Notes: generated from the sequence alone by a model not told the origin. A stretch of 64,000 nt of DNA from Diplonema japonicum (GCA_964019335.1 OZ025690.1:248001-312000); one strand, 5' to 3'; positions 9,750 through 19,588 are shown, numbered from the stretch's first letter. Made by a program: numbers and translations.

Positions 9750-10351
9750 TCACTTTTCACGGGTTTCAGCTCTGCCTTCGATCATGCCTGTTATCGACTG
9801 CCTGAGAAGAGCAACAAAATGAAGGTCCTTAGCTGTAACAGTCACCCTCCCAGCGTGTATGCTAGCACGGATGGCATTCTTTTGTATTTTTTTTTTTTTT
9901 TTTTTTTTTCGTACCTGGAAATATGAAATCATGAACGCCTCAGAGGCCTCTTGCAACATTGTGAATACAACAGGCTTGAATCGGTACCCGTCCGAAGCAG
10001 CCTTCTTCCATGCCTCCAGCACTATCTGCTTGAAGCCCGCTTTGCTGATAAGGTTGTTTTGCGTCTTTTGCAGTCTTTTTATCTCAAGCAGAGCCGCCTG
10101 TCCATTCTTCTTTCTCCTCTTCGTGGACTCCTGTGATGACACTAATTTTGGCGACTTCTTCCCTTCAGCTGCCTTTTTGACAGGCCTTCCGAGCTTCCCC
10201 TTTGAAGGCGCACTCTTCTTCGTGATCTGCGACTCGCCTACGATTTCTTTTTTTTTTTTTTTTTTATATAAATACCAGAACTCGGAGGAGTGGCATCCAC
10301 GGCCTTGCCACGCACCTTGCGGGTCGCCAAATTGTGGCTCGATCTTGGCAT
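9750..10351 (-). CDS. Divergent histone H3 variant (CenH3 candidate), three exons
   Basis: Exon 1 is 10351-10276 (ATG in AAAGAAATG), exon 2 is 10237-9915 and exon 3 is 9878-9750. Introns are 38 nt (GTATTT..GTAG) and 36 nt (GTACGA..AAAG), both with poly-A. The product is 175 residues: a long Lys-rich tail starting MPRSSHNLATRK, then a histone fold. AALLEIKRLQKTQNNLI matches the H3 alpha-N helix region, MLQEASEAF matches alpha 2, and IHAGRVTVTAKDLH matches the alpha 3 entry. The last resembles the IHSGRVTIQPKD form of trypanosomes more than the usual IHAKRVTIMPKD. Loop 1 is one residue longer than in canonical H3 and the usual DTNLCA segment is replaced. It is clearly an H3 relative; whether it is centromeric, replication-coupled or another variant cannot be decided from one gene. 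Confidence 0.85.
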
Positions 10352-10665
10352 TTCTTTTACTTGTTCTTCTGTTCTTTCCCCTTTTTTTTCTTGTATACAC
10401 GCTCAGTACCACAACAACAGCCTCCCCCCCCCCCCACCCCCCAAGTTTCGTTAGGGCATGCGGAGCAAACAAACAACAATCAAATAATAATAATAATAAT
10501 AACAACAAAAGAAACAAAAAAAGGGGGGAAGAAAGAGAGGGGCAACAAAAAAAAAAAGAGTTCTAATAAAATTAAAAAAAAAAAAAGAACTCGATGACAA
10601 AATAATATCTAACCCAACCAAAAAAAAAAAAAAAAATCTAACACAAAAAAAATCTTTTTTTCTCT
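10352..10665. other. Spacer with A-runs and a short trinucleotide repeat
   Basis: About 310 nt between the H3 variant and the PDZ gene. It contains an (ATA)n stretch at about 10484-10501, several A-runs (10546-10559, 10573-10586, 10621-10636) and a C-run at 10426-10441. No gene is seen. Confidence 0.6.
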
Positions 10666-12021
10666 CTAATGAAATGAGCGTTCCGCCTGGGCCCCGTTAA
10701 AAGTCACAGTCCCCGACACGGGGCGGTAATGCCCAGCAGGGATCCGTGTCACGGGGACAGTGTTTTGAGTGGACGCAAGGGCGGAGAAATCCCTCGCACT
10801 TCTCAAAGGGGTCCCTTGGACACCGACAACGTGGTCGCCCACCTTCCACCCTGCCTCGCTGGCAGGGCCTCCCGGGGTTATGGTAACAACCGTAGCACCA
10901 CCGTAGCTATCATTACGGTCCTTAAGCTCAACACCTGCAGAGACAACATTGACACTCCCTGAGGGTCTAGTGGGGCTGACACCACGGTAGTCTTGGCTTA
11001 TACTCTCTCTTGCCACCGGCCGCGGCTGCACAGCGTGTATCTGCCGCAACAGTTCATCGAAAACAGGCAGCGTCATCAAAAGGTTCAGTTTCTCTTCCCT
11101 AGATGCGCTCGCTCCGTATGCCGCAGCTCGCTTATCAAGTTCCATGAGCGAGTACAAGTGGTCCAGCTTGTCGAAGTACTGCGTGATGACCAACGCTGCT
11201 TTGCTCTGCTCGTCACGGGTTTCTTCTAGATCCTCCAGACGATCTTTCAACAAAGTGAAGGCCTCCTTCAACATGGGTTCGTCAACAGACGGTTGTTGCT
11301 GCATTACTATCGGAACGGGTTGTTGCGGTGGTGGGGCGGGGGTTTGATGAACAACAGGAGGGGGTGTGTTTTGAAGCGCTTTGACCTTGTCCTCCAAGTC
11401 TGCAAACCGTCCTGCAGACTGCGATTCAATCCTGCTGATCGACGTAGCCACCTCACGCATTTGAGACACCACCTGTGCTCGCAGGGTGTCGCCGTTGTCG
11501 CTGAGCCTTGTCATGTCCTGTTTTGTCTTTGCTGCGAGGGTTGCCAGCTCTTCATGGAGGTCCTGTGCGTCGTTTTGAACTTTCGAGAATTTTCTGGAAA
11601 CGTTTGCTTGGATTTCGTCGAGGTCTGCGTTGGTGGAGCGTTGGTTGGCTTCAAGCTCGCGGGTCTTCTCGTGTTGTCTATCGAGCGTTTCTGAGATGTT
11701 AGCAAGCTTCTGTTCGATTTGAGGATTGGTGGTGTTGCCTGTGTTGTGGTGCGATGCAGCGTTCTGTTCCAAGTCTCGGATCCTTTCCTGCTGTCGTTCT
11801 ATGACGCTGCGTAGTGACCCGAGCTCTCGGCGGACTTCGGTAACCTCGTCGGCTTGCTTCACGGCTTGCTCCTTGCTGAACCTGAACAGGGCCATGACCG
11901 CGTCATATAGTGGGGAGCTGCTCACAGTGACCGCACCCCCTGGCCCGCATGACTGCAGGTTGTTCGCAGCGTTCAGAAGCTCGACGTGCCCTGAGTTGCT
12001 GTACCCTCCGTCGGACGACAT
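10666..12021 (-). CDS. Coiled-coil protein with C-terminal PDZ domain
   Basis: The product is 451 residues from ATG 12021 (AAAAGAAATG context), with no intron. Residues about 45-220 form a long coiled coil (heptads rich in Leu, Glu, Gln and Arg). Next comes a Pro/Gln linker (PPPVVHQTPAPPPQQ), then a second helical region at about 250-320. The C-terminal 85 residues read as a PDZ domain: VVTITPGGPASEAGWKVGDH, then VVGVQGTPLRSARDF and a final beta strand. A scaffold role is inferred, with the coiled coil for oligomerisation and the PDZ for binding C-terminal peptides. The protein as a whole is not a named family. Confidence 0.82.
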   Translation of the reverse strand: MSSDGGYSNSGHVELLNAANNLQSCGPGGAVTVSSSPLYDAVMALFRFSKEQAVKQADEVTEVRRELGSLRSVIERQQERIRDLEQNAASHHNTGNTTNPQIEQKLANISETLDRQHEKTRELEANQRSTNADLDEIQANVSRKFSKVQNDAQDLHEELATLAAKTKQDMTRLSDNGDTLRAQVVSQMREVATSISRIESQSAGRFADLEDKVKALQNTPPPVVHQTPAPPPQQPVPIVMQQQPSVDEPMLKEAFTLLKDRLEDLEETRDEQSKAALVITQYFDKLDHLYSLMELDKRAAAYGASASREEKLNLLMTLPVFDELLRQIHAVQPRPVARESISQDYRGVSPTRPSGSVNVVSAGVELKDRNDSYGGATVVTITPGGPASEAGWKVGDHVVGVQGTPLRSARDFSALASTQNTVPVTRIPAGHYRPVSGTVTFNGAQAERSFH

Positions 12022-12350
12022 TTCTTTTTTTTTTTAAACCTTTTTTTCCCCCCTCCTCCCTCTCTCACTCTCCCTCTGTGGACAAGGAGATTCTTTTTTT
12101 TTTTTTTTTTTTTTTTTTGCAAAAAACCAATACAATACTAATAAAAAGGGTAACCACATTAAAGAGACAAGAGTGTTCACACGGTTTTTTTTTTTTTTTT
12201 TTTTTTTGGCACACTTGGATACTCCCACCTCCTTTTTTTTTTTCTCCAAACCGTCGGATGGTGAGAGAAAAAAAAAAATTGAGTAGAGAAGAAGGGGGGT
12301 GGGGGGGGAGAGGGGGGAGTAACGGAATACAGGCTTTACACCCCCCTTCT
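12022..12350. other. Homopolymer-rich spacer
   Basis: About 330 nt with T-runs at 12023-12035, 12094-12118, 12184-12207 and 12232-12243. No gene is seen; the coding-looking frames are Lys/Phe artefacts. Confidence 0.6.
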
Positions 12351-13177
12351 TCACAGCTCGGGGATGTTCTCCTCACGGGGCTCGACGGTCAGCCCCGTGG
12401 CCTTCACGGCGATGGGGTCGATGAGGCAGGCGGAGTCCATGTCGAGCTTGATGGTCCCGTTCTCACCCCACACAGTACCCCACGAGTTCTTGGCAAGCCA
12501 GTACTCCCTGCCTTGGTGCTCGCCGAAACCAATAATAGTAACGGCTGCCACTGCGTCACCCCCACATGTTGAAAACACAACATTCTGCTGATAAGTCTTC
12601 CAGTCCTGCACGTTCGACACAGACGCAGCAAAAGCACCGTTCTTGACGATCCACTTCTTGAGGAAAGCAGGGTTGTTCTCGAGGGAGAGGATCTCCGTGA
12701 CTTCTGCGCCGTACCTCATGGTTGAGGGGTCGAAGGCACAGGCTGAGCCCTTGGCGAACTCGTAGTCTTCTTCAAGTGGAACCTTGCCGCCTGCTTCAAC
12801 GACAGCCTTGAGAAGCGCACCGGGTGAGCAGTTTTCAGTTGTCGATACAGAACAGTCCTTGGCAGCACATGAGACAATCCACTCTTCTGAGAGAGGACGG
12901 AGGATAGGGCCCTTTGCAGCATACGCGCCTTCTATAGCTCCGGTGGCGGCAAAGGCACCACTGAGAGCGGTTCCAAGCTGGTGTTTAATGTGGGAAACGG
13001 TCATGTCCCGCCTTCTGTCTACATTGCCTGTAGGGTCCTTGCCCTGGTAGTCCTCGATGGAGGCCTTAGGGAAAGATGGTGTTGGAGCGAAGACGTTGCC
13101 GTGCGTGAAGGTCTTGAAGTCCTCGTCTGTCATGTCAGTGTACATGGTGAACCCAAATGTTGTTCCTTCGTTCTGAG

Positions 13178-13209
<32 letters not shown>

Positions 13210-13439
13210 CTTGTTACCTTGTCCATCTGTTTAGAGGCTTCCAGCAGGCCTTCTTTGAAGACAAGCATCTTTTTGTGGTCTTCGCTGCCTTCTACACCCG
13301 CGCCCTCGTACTCCTTTCTGTAACCTCCTTTGTAATCCTGCCACATTTTGACCACGAATTTTTCGATGTACTCCGGCGTGAGGTAGTCACACGTAGCCCC
13401 GCTAATCAGCAGGAGAAAAATCGTTATTTTAGGGTTCAT
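12351..13439 (-). CDS. Papain-family (C1A) pseudo-peptidase lacking catalytic Cys and His
   Basis: Exon 1 is 13439-13218, the intron is 13173-13217 (45 nt, GTAACA..CTCAG, poly-A core) and exon 2 is 13172-12351. The intron is a multiple of three and has no stop, so the unspliced frame also reads through as a Lys-run. The spliced product is 347 residues: signal peptide (about 1-17), an inhibitor-I29-like propeptide (about 30-85), and a C1A fold. Aligned without gaps to papain around the active site (VSHIKHQLGTALSGAF), the oxyanion Gln is kept but the catalytic Cys is Ser (about residue 145) and the following Trp is Gly. The catalytic His position (DHAVAAVGYG in papain) reads VAAVTIIGFG, so His is Ala. 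The Asn motif KNSWGTVWGENG is intact. It should be secreted or lysosomal and enzymatically inactive as a cysteine protease; a binding role is inferred. Confidence 0.88.
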
Positions 13440-14396
13440 TTTCTTTTTTTTTTTTTTTTTTTTTTTCCTTTTCAAGTTTTGGATTTTAAAAGCGAATGGG
13501 AAAAAAGAAAAAAGAAAAAAAAAGGTTTTTTTTTTTTGAAGGAAGAAACCCAATATTTAAAAAAAAAAAAAAAAGAAAGAAGAGAAATGAATACGAAAGG
13601 AGACGGGAAAAAAAAGAGGGTAAACAAAAAAAAAAAAGAATTAGACAACAATATAAGGGCATAATGAGGGGATCGTTTACCTGCAACATGACAAAATCGA
13701 GAAGATAAAAAAAAAGGAAGAACAATCTCTGAATTTTTGCGGAAACGGGTTAAGCACGCAAAAAGAACGAGAGATTGTGCTGAGCGGTCCAGGTAAGTCT
13801 CCCTCCCTCCCCTATTCTGTTTTTTTTCTTCTTCTTCTTCTTTTTTTCTTTTCCCCCCTTTCCCTCTCCCCATGTTTCTTCTTTTCCTTTCTTTCTTTCT
13901 TTTTTTCAAACCGGAGAATAAAGAAAGATATTTTTAAAATAAAAATAAAAAGGTCGTAGCGAGACCCTATAGAGCGTGGATGATCTGCTCTAACTTCTTT
14001 TTTTTTTCTTAATAATTTTCTCGTCTCTTTTTTTTTTCTTAAAGTTTTTTCCCCCTTCCTATCCTTCTTCTTTTTTTTTTCCCTTCTTTTTGCAAAATGC
14101 TTTTGCGCGTGAAGAGAAGAAGGGAACATGGACGGGGGGAAAGTTCTTGCTATGACAGAAAACGAAACGGTTTGCAACGGCCAATAGACATGAAGAAAAG
14201 AAAGAGAGAGAAAAAAAGAAGGAATATAATAAAGAGGGAAACTGGCTATTGTTTGTTACATGCCAAAGCAGAAACCTGGAGAGGTTTACAAAACCCCTAT
14301 TAAGCACAATGCCAAAACATACCCCCACCCTTTATCACAAAGAAGAAAAAAAAAGAGAATAAAAAAAATCGAGGAAAGTGGGTAAAAAGAAGGAAT

Positions 14397-14430
<34 letters not shown>

Positions 14431-14444
14431 TGAAAGGTGTAATC
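13440..14444. other. 1 kb gene-free stretch with a relic of a dispersed repeat
   Basis: It is mostly A- and T-runs and pyrimidine-rich DNA (13800-13910). At 14239-14320 there is a diverged copy of a dispersed repeat also found at 36936-37055 and 56504-56620 (shared core: GAAACTGGC, TTGTTTG, CCTGGAGA). An A-run of about 30 nt precedes the 3' end of the PEP mutase gene. No coding frame is supported. Confidence 0.6.
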
Positions 14445-15511
14445 TTAGTTCGTCTTGCCAGTCCCATCATCGATAAGGTTAAGAATTTGCTTCACGGAAA
14501 GCAGGTCCTTGTCGGCTTCTAGAGAACGCCCGTGGGTCAGAATCTTTTTTTTTTTTTTTTTTTTTTCCACTTTAAATAAAAATATTTTTACCTTCTCTGC
14601 AACACCCATCATAGCGGGGTAGGCAGCACGCAGCATCTGGTTGGCGTGAATAACGATCGAGGCACCCCTCTCATGGAGCTCCTGCTCAGTCTGCGAATTG
14701 TACTGTGAGAAGAAAAAAAAAAAATTTTTTTTTAAAAAATTTCTTTTAAAGGTACCGTTGTAGGTACGACGACGACCATCTTCCTGTTGGGCAGCTTGTT
14801 GTAGTCCTCAAGGAACCTGTAGATCTCATGCGGCTCCTTCTCCTTAGAGTGGATCATTACACCGTCTGCACCGGCGTCGAGGAAAGCACGTGCCCTCAGC
14901 ATGGCCTCGTCGTGCCCGTACCCAGCGATAAGTGCCTCGAGCCTTGCAAAGATCATGAACTCGTCAGTTACCTGCGCGGCCTTGCCACGCGCGATTTTCT
15001 CGGAAAATTCATCAATATCAGCAAGCTGCTGCTTCCTCTCTGTTCCAAAGAGGGAGTTCTGCTTGAGGCCGGTCTTGTCCTCGATAATACAAGCGGAAAC
15101 ACCCATCCTTTCAAGGTTCTTCACGGTGAAATGGAAGATCTCCGACGCAGGGCCACCGGTGTCGCCATCGTAAATCATGGGCAGTGAGGTAACGTCCATC
15201 ACCTCATCACAGATACGAAGCCTTGCTGTGGTGTCCACCACCTCTATGTCGGGCTTTCCCATTACAGAGGATGACGTAAGAGAGGATGACCAGGTGGCGT
15301 CGAATTTTTCGCCGTTGGCGCCGACAGCGTGCTCTGCAATGAGGCCTGTGAGGCCGCTGTGGGCTTCGATGGCCCTGACAAAACCCTTCTCTGCGATTTT
15401 CTTCTTCAAGCTCGCTCTTCTCTGGTCGACCGTGACGCCCGGTACCTTGTATGAGCTCCATCTCGTTTGCTGCACTGCTGCAGCCACAGTTGCCTTTCGG
15501 ATCACGTTCAT
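14445..15511 (-). CDS. Phosphoenolpyruvate mutase, probably mitochondrial
   Basis: Exon 1 is 15511-14756, exon 2 is 14702-14592 and exon 3 is 14543-14445. Introns are 53 nt (GTACCT..CACAG) and 48 nt (GTAAAA..AAAG), both phase 0. The product is 321 residues. It belongs to the PEP mutase / isocitrate lyase superfamily: the diagnostic mutase motif EDK-x5-NS is intact as EDKTGLKQNS, next to the metal/phosphate-binding strand YDGDTGGP. Exon 3 supplies the usual C-terminal helix (LLSVKQILNLI). The enzyme converts phosphoenolpyruvate to phosphonopyruvate, the first step of C-P bond (phosphonate) synthesis. The first 25 residues (MNVIRKATVAAAVQQTRW) are basic and amphipathic, consistent with a mitochondrial presequence (inference). 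No phosphonopyruvate decarboxylase or AEP transaminase gene is in this window. Confidence 0.88.
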
Positions 15512-16283
15512 TGTTTTTTTTTTTTTAAAATACACCCGTCTTTTTTTTTTTTTTTAAATTGAGGGGAATGGGGAAAAGATATGTTTAAAAAAAAAAAAAA
15601 CAGTTTTGTTTGCTTCTTTTCTTTTTCTTTTGGTGTTCCCCCCCCCCCCCCCATTCTTTTCTTTTCTTTTTGTGCGATTTTTTTTTGTTTTGAAAATATT
15701 TACGAAGAAAGAAATTTCTTCCCTATTTTTTTTTTTGAAAAAAAAAAAAAAAAAAAAAAAGCGGAAAGGAAATAACGGAAAAGAGTGGGGGGGGTTTTTT
15801 TTTTTCGTTTACACCACCGGTTATCCCTCGCTGTCCTCGTTCTGAAGGAACTGGCGGCCTACGGCGGTGGGGAAAAAAAAAAAAAATCTTTGCTAAAAAA
15901 AACAGAATCACCAGTACGTTGAAGAGGAAACCCGCAGTACGTGACACAATTGCCTGGAGGCGGCGATCATAGGGAAGGGAGGGGAAGGAGTGGAGAAAAA
16001 AAAGGGGGGGGGTGAAGTAACTAAAAAGAAGAAGACCTTTTTGTAATAGTGACGAATAGGCTTTTTTAATATGCCAATTGGCTGTAGCTGGCCAAAACCC
16101 TGTTATTTCGGACTACTACTGCTGTACCAGAAAGGTCCTATAAGGGGGCTTCAACAATTTTGTGAAAAATGAAAAAATGGTCGTAGCAATATTTTTTTTC
16201 TTTTTCTTTTTCTCCCGGTGTCAGGAAAATATATATGCGTTTTTTTTTTTTTTTTTTTTTTTTTTATGCGCACACCGGGGGTC
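15512..16283. other. Gene-poor spacer with a possible short exon
   Basis: It is mainly homopolymers (T-runs 15513-15555, A-run 15738-15760, T-run 16240-16265). A non-repetitive island at 15810-15960 holds a minus-strand frame that could encode a membrane helix (IVSRTAGFLFNVLVILFF). A pyrimidine tract ending CTCCAG lies just upstream and a downstream GTAG could join it to a short tail ending in TAA. I could not build a convincing gene, so it is left as an open possibility. Confidence 0.35.
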
Positions 16284-17967
16284 TTCGCTACTTCTGACCA
16301 CCTGGTAGCAGGCCAGGCCTATGATGCTTGCGATGTAATTGATAAGCAAAAAAAAAAAAAAAAAAAAGAAGAATGACTTTGGTTGCTTCATAAACCGCCT
16401 GGCGTACGAGCAACTTCTTTTCCGCGCTAGCGGATGTTGCTACCCTTCTGTGCTGAAGGATGCATGGCTGCGGGAAGGGTGGACAGCGTTCTGGTAGGTT
16501 GTTGTGCTCTGTAGTCGGGCACGAAGGGGTCGGACCACTCTTTTCTCTGTGCAGTCGGTACTGCGCATTGTCTTTCCAGAATTTCGCACGTTCTGCTGGA
16601 TGCGAATTTCGGCCTTCCGGTGTACCCCTTCAGTCGCTTGGGTGCACCTATCGATCGTAATGCCACGGATTCAGTTATTTCCTTGGGCATGAACGGCTTT
16701 GGTGCGTGTGCCTCGGCTGCGCCCATCAGTCTTTCAATTATTTTTGCCAATCGGTTGGCCCTCTTGATGATGTCGTCTTGCCTGCCCAAAACGTACACCC
16801 CACTCGTCAGCTCGAAATCTATCACTAGCTCTAGTCTAGTCACCGACCCCTGCTTATTCCATTCTAATTTCGAAAGCCACTTAACTACTTCCGGCACAAT
16901 CTGTGCTCCTATGAAGTTCATCTTCAAGTGCTTTCGGAACCACCTCATTTCAGGTACTGTGTACTTGCTCCATAGCGCAGGGCGTCTCCATACATGTACC
17001 CTTTTCTCATTCTTTTCTGCTATCATCTTGGTTGCGTCCGCAAGAGTTATCATGTTGACTAGCAGTTTCTGCACAATTTCCGGCTGTGGTACTTTGCAGT
17101 TTTTCGGTATGATTCCATGAAGTCTTAGACATTGAGGCATATCTTTCTTCGGAAAATTCATTACCGTGGTGTACATCGCTTCTTTCCGTACAGATTCATA
17201 CTCTTTGCACTTCCAGTAGATATGCTCCAGGTATGCTGTGTAGGTTCCAGCCACCTCCCCGCATCCCCTGCACAGTACTCTTGGATCTTCTACCTTGGGG
17301 TGGACCATCCCAAGAGCTCCTGTCAGCATTCTCCTTGCGTTGTTCTGTATTTGCCACGCTTTTGTTGTTTTCCATATCATGTTTGTCCTCTGTTCGTCCA
17401 CACCCTCTTTTATCCCCTCGAGGGTTTGTCGTTCTCGGCACATCTGTCCTCTACGGTATCTCTTGATACGAAGGCGATGCTCATGTACCATCATTCCCTT
17501 TGGTTGCTTGGCAACTGCTCTTAGCCATGTCCATCCTAGCCTGAGTGGTTGAAGTACATTGCGCTTTAGGTTGCTCACCGGCCCTACGCCTCTTTTACTG
17601 TGCACCTTCTTCAGCAGCTTTTTAATTCTTCTGCATCTTTTCCTCACCGGGGCTTTCTTCATCAACTTGGTGTACGCACCTAACATCCTGTACATAGCTG
17701 CTAGTAGGGTCGGTGATGAACGAGTCGCGTACTTGGGTCCCCAAAGTGCATCTGTCACTGCTATCCTGAGGTCTTCAAGGCGTTGCCGTGGCTCGTACAA
17801 AACACCATATAGGGCCGCCGGGATTTTGTTTTGTGCCACTATCAACGATTTTTTCACGAACGGCAGTTGTGTTCGCTACTTCTGACCACCTGGTAGCAGG
17901 CCAGGCCTATGATGCTTGCGATGTAATTGATAAGCAAAAAAAAAAAAAAAAAAAAAAAAGAAGAAGA
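16284..17967 (-). mobile_element. 5'-truncated LINE flanked by ~90-nt target-site duplications
   Basis: The element body is about 16374-17871. It is flanked by direct repeats at 16284-16373 and 17872-17967. These share TTCGCTACTTCTGACC, GCAGGCCAGGCCTATG and GATTGATAAGC-like DNA, an A-run (20 versus 26 nt) and a GAAGAA tail. They match base for base where I compared them, apart from the A-run length. The only coherent frame is the C-terminal part of a LINE ORF2 on the minus strand. The body has no poly-A tail of its own; it ends GAAGCAACCAAAGTCA. Such long duplications are unusual for LINEs but are known for some non-LTR elements. Confidence 0.75.
16427..17871 (-). pseudogene. C-terminal fragment of a LINE ORF2 (post-RT region and CCHC zinc knuckle)
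   Basis: About 480 codons are open from the 5' truncation point to the stop at 16427, with no reverse-transcriptase catalytic core. The segment begins with the conserved tail of the RT thumb (KIPAALYGVLYEPRQ, ALWGPKYATRS). It then has CRGCG..H-x4-C (C-x2-C-x11-H-x4-C type) zinc knuckle and a C-terminal domain carrying LELVIDFELTSG. The same domain order occurs in the element at 34880-36784 (LWGPHYRG, CDVC..H-x4-C, IELAIDFECYT), so both belong to one LINE lineage. There is no own start codon; the frame is a truncated remnant, not a functional gene. Confidence 0.8.
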
Positions 17968-18290
17968 AGAAGAAAATCAAGTGTCAATTAAGAATTTGAT
18001 AAAAGATAAATCCACAAACAACCACAACAAGGTAAGAAGGTACTTTTTTTTTTCTTTTTTCTCTTTCCCCATCCTTCTTGTCCGCCTGCTCTTGGTGTGC
18101 TTTGCCCCCTCCCTCCTTCTCTCAGACATGCTTGGAGCAGCCTGATCGAAGGCTACAGTCCGGCTGCAACCGTTCTGTTGCTATCCTGGGGGGTAGCAAA
18201 ATGATCTTCTACAAAGAAAGTTTAAAATTGAAAAATAAGAGGGGCAAGTTATTTCTTTATTTTGTGCTAACCTGATACAGAAAAGAATTT
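17968..18290. other. Unannotated spacer right of the LINE
   Basis: About 320 nt of unique-looking DNA with no convincing frame and no clear repeat. Confidence 0.4.
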
Positions 18291-18299
18291 TTTTTTTTT

Positions 18300-18953
18300 T
18301 ATTTTACTCTTCAGAAATTACTTCACGCACTGGGGGGCCCATTACTTCACGCTAAATCTCATTACTTCACGGTGAAATAATGGCCTGTTTTCCGTGAAGT
18401 AATAGGGGGTTTCCAATTTTTGCCTCGGTTCGGTTCCCAGTGGGGCTACTTTTCCCTCCCAGTTTGCTATTTCCCCCCAGGTTCAGCTCAATTGGCCAAC
18501 TTTTGCCTCGGCTCAGTTCCAAGTTGGACTACTTTTTCCTCCCAATTTGCCCACTTTTGGCTAGGCCTTGTTCCCAGTTTCTGGGTAACTCTTCTGTGGG
18601 TAAGGGTAACTTAGTCAGCTTACCCAAGCACCCCAAAAGACTTCAAAATACCGAAGCAGCAGAAAAAAAGGAGCCAGCAGCCGCGCTAGGTATGAGAAGG
18701 CCTGATTAGAGATGGTGACAGTGGCAATGCCAGCGACAGCGGCAGCTCTTAGTCAACAAAAGGAGGGAAAACAACTTGTATTGTAACCTTTGTAACCCCT
18801 CTCTTGTTGTACCCCTTGTCACCCTGTTGTGCCCCTCGTGGTGAAGTAATTTCAGAGTGTCGTGAAATAAAACCACTTACCTACCGCCAAGTAATGCTTT
18901 ACCGACCTCTCGGTAACGGTAAGTCATTACTTGTTGGCAGTAAATAGCTATTA
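18300..18953. repeat. Palindromic ATTACTTCACG-type repeat block
   Basis: It contains spaced copies of ATTACTTCACG in both orientations (18312-18410). A nested inverted repeat lies at 18888-18945: arms CCGCCAAGTAATG and CATTACTTGTTGG enclose TTACCGACC..GGTAACGGTAA. Outer arms are GTGAAATAA (about 18860) and TTATTTCAC (18950-18958). It is a sequence variant of the blocks at 18954-19467 and 20536-21103, in which the core reads ATTATTTAACG. No coding sequence is seen; the middle part (18420-18800) is unassigned. Confidence 0.55.
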
Positions 18954-19467
18954 TTTCACTCTTCGTCATTTTCTTCACTCACTAGGGGCCTCATTACTTA
19001 ACGCGAAATGGCCATTATTTAACGCGAAACCGCCATTATCTAACGATTTTGCAGTTAAATAATGGCCCTTCGCCGTGGAAAAAAATGCACCCAACCCCTT
19101 GAAAAATCTTTTTGGGGTGGGGGTATTTTGACTATTTTTGGCCATCTGAGGCCATTCCAGCCCTTAAAAGTGGGAATAAGTGCCCTACTTCCCCTTTAAA
19201 TGCCACGGCGAAATAGCTACCCTGTATTACCTTAGGAAAATCCCCGAAAAGCTGACCTGCGTGAAAAAAAAACAGCAGTGAAAGCAGTGAAGAGTGAGTG
19301 ACTCAAATGACGAAGAGTGAAATAAAACGACTTACTTGCCGCCAAATGAGCCATTATTTAACACTCGTTACCGTTTTTTTGCACGAGGGCCCTGCGGGCC
19401 CTCGTGCAAAAAATTCGGGAACTCGAGTTAAATATGACTCATTATTTGTTGGCAATAAATAGCTATT
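18954..19467. repeat. Compound palindromic repeat, copy 1
   Basis: It begins ATTTCACTCTTCGTCATTTT and contains the inverted match AATGACGAAGAGTGAAAT at about 19307-19325. Inside are tandem units of about 21 nt (CATTATTTAACGCGAAA followed by a short variable part) and inverted copies (GTTAAATAATGG). The right end is a second palindrome with arms GCCGCCAAATGAGCCATT and AATGACTCATTATTTG-like sequence around the GC-rich hairpin at 19376-19413. It is highly similar to 20536-21103. The layout suggests nested foldback or MITE-like elements; no transposase is present. Confidence 0.65.
19376..19413. repeat. 18-bp perfect hairpin in repeat copy 1
   Basis: The arms TTTTTTGCACGAGGGCCC and GGGCCCTCGTGCAAAAAA are separated by the loop TGC. 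The counterpart in copy 2 (about 21014-21053) keeps the design but has two mismatched positions in the left arm (CTCG instead of CGAG). On both strands it resembles a GC hairpin followed by a T-run, the form of an intrinsic terminator, but in a eukaryote this is more likely element structure. Confidence 0.6.
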
Positions 19468-19555
19468 TTTTTTTTTTTGCGTAAAACACTGTCGAATATA
19501 GGTTTTTCTTTTGACTAGTTCTCGTTCATCACAAAAAAAAAGGGGGGGGGGCTTT

Positions 19556-19588
19556 GATTGCAACACTAGGTGGCGTTAAGCGTGCAAC
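19556..19588 (+). repeat. SINE-like family end fragment
   Basis: GATTGCAACACTAGG and TGGCGTTAAGCGTGCAA form the 5' end of the SINE-like family seen in full at 40512-40840 and 41451-41673. Only 33 nt are present, followed directly by an A-run of about 21 nt and the 38-nt motif at 19611-19648. It is a truncated or interrupted copy. Confidence 0.6.

Noticed and set aside
15723-15947. Small membrane-protein gene
   Set aside because: A TM-like segment is present, but no start codon, exon partner or stop can be joined in a consistent phase; kept only as a note on the spacer.
19376-19413. Bacterial-type intrinsic terminator
   Set aside because: The hairpin + T-run form is present, but the context is a eukaryotic repeat and the structure is part of a duplicated palindromic element.
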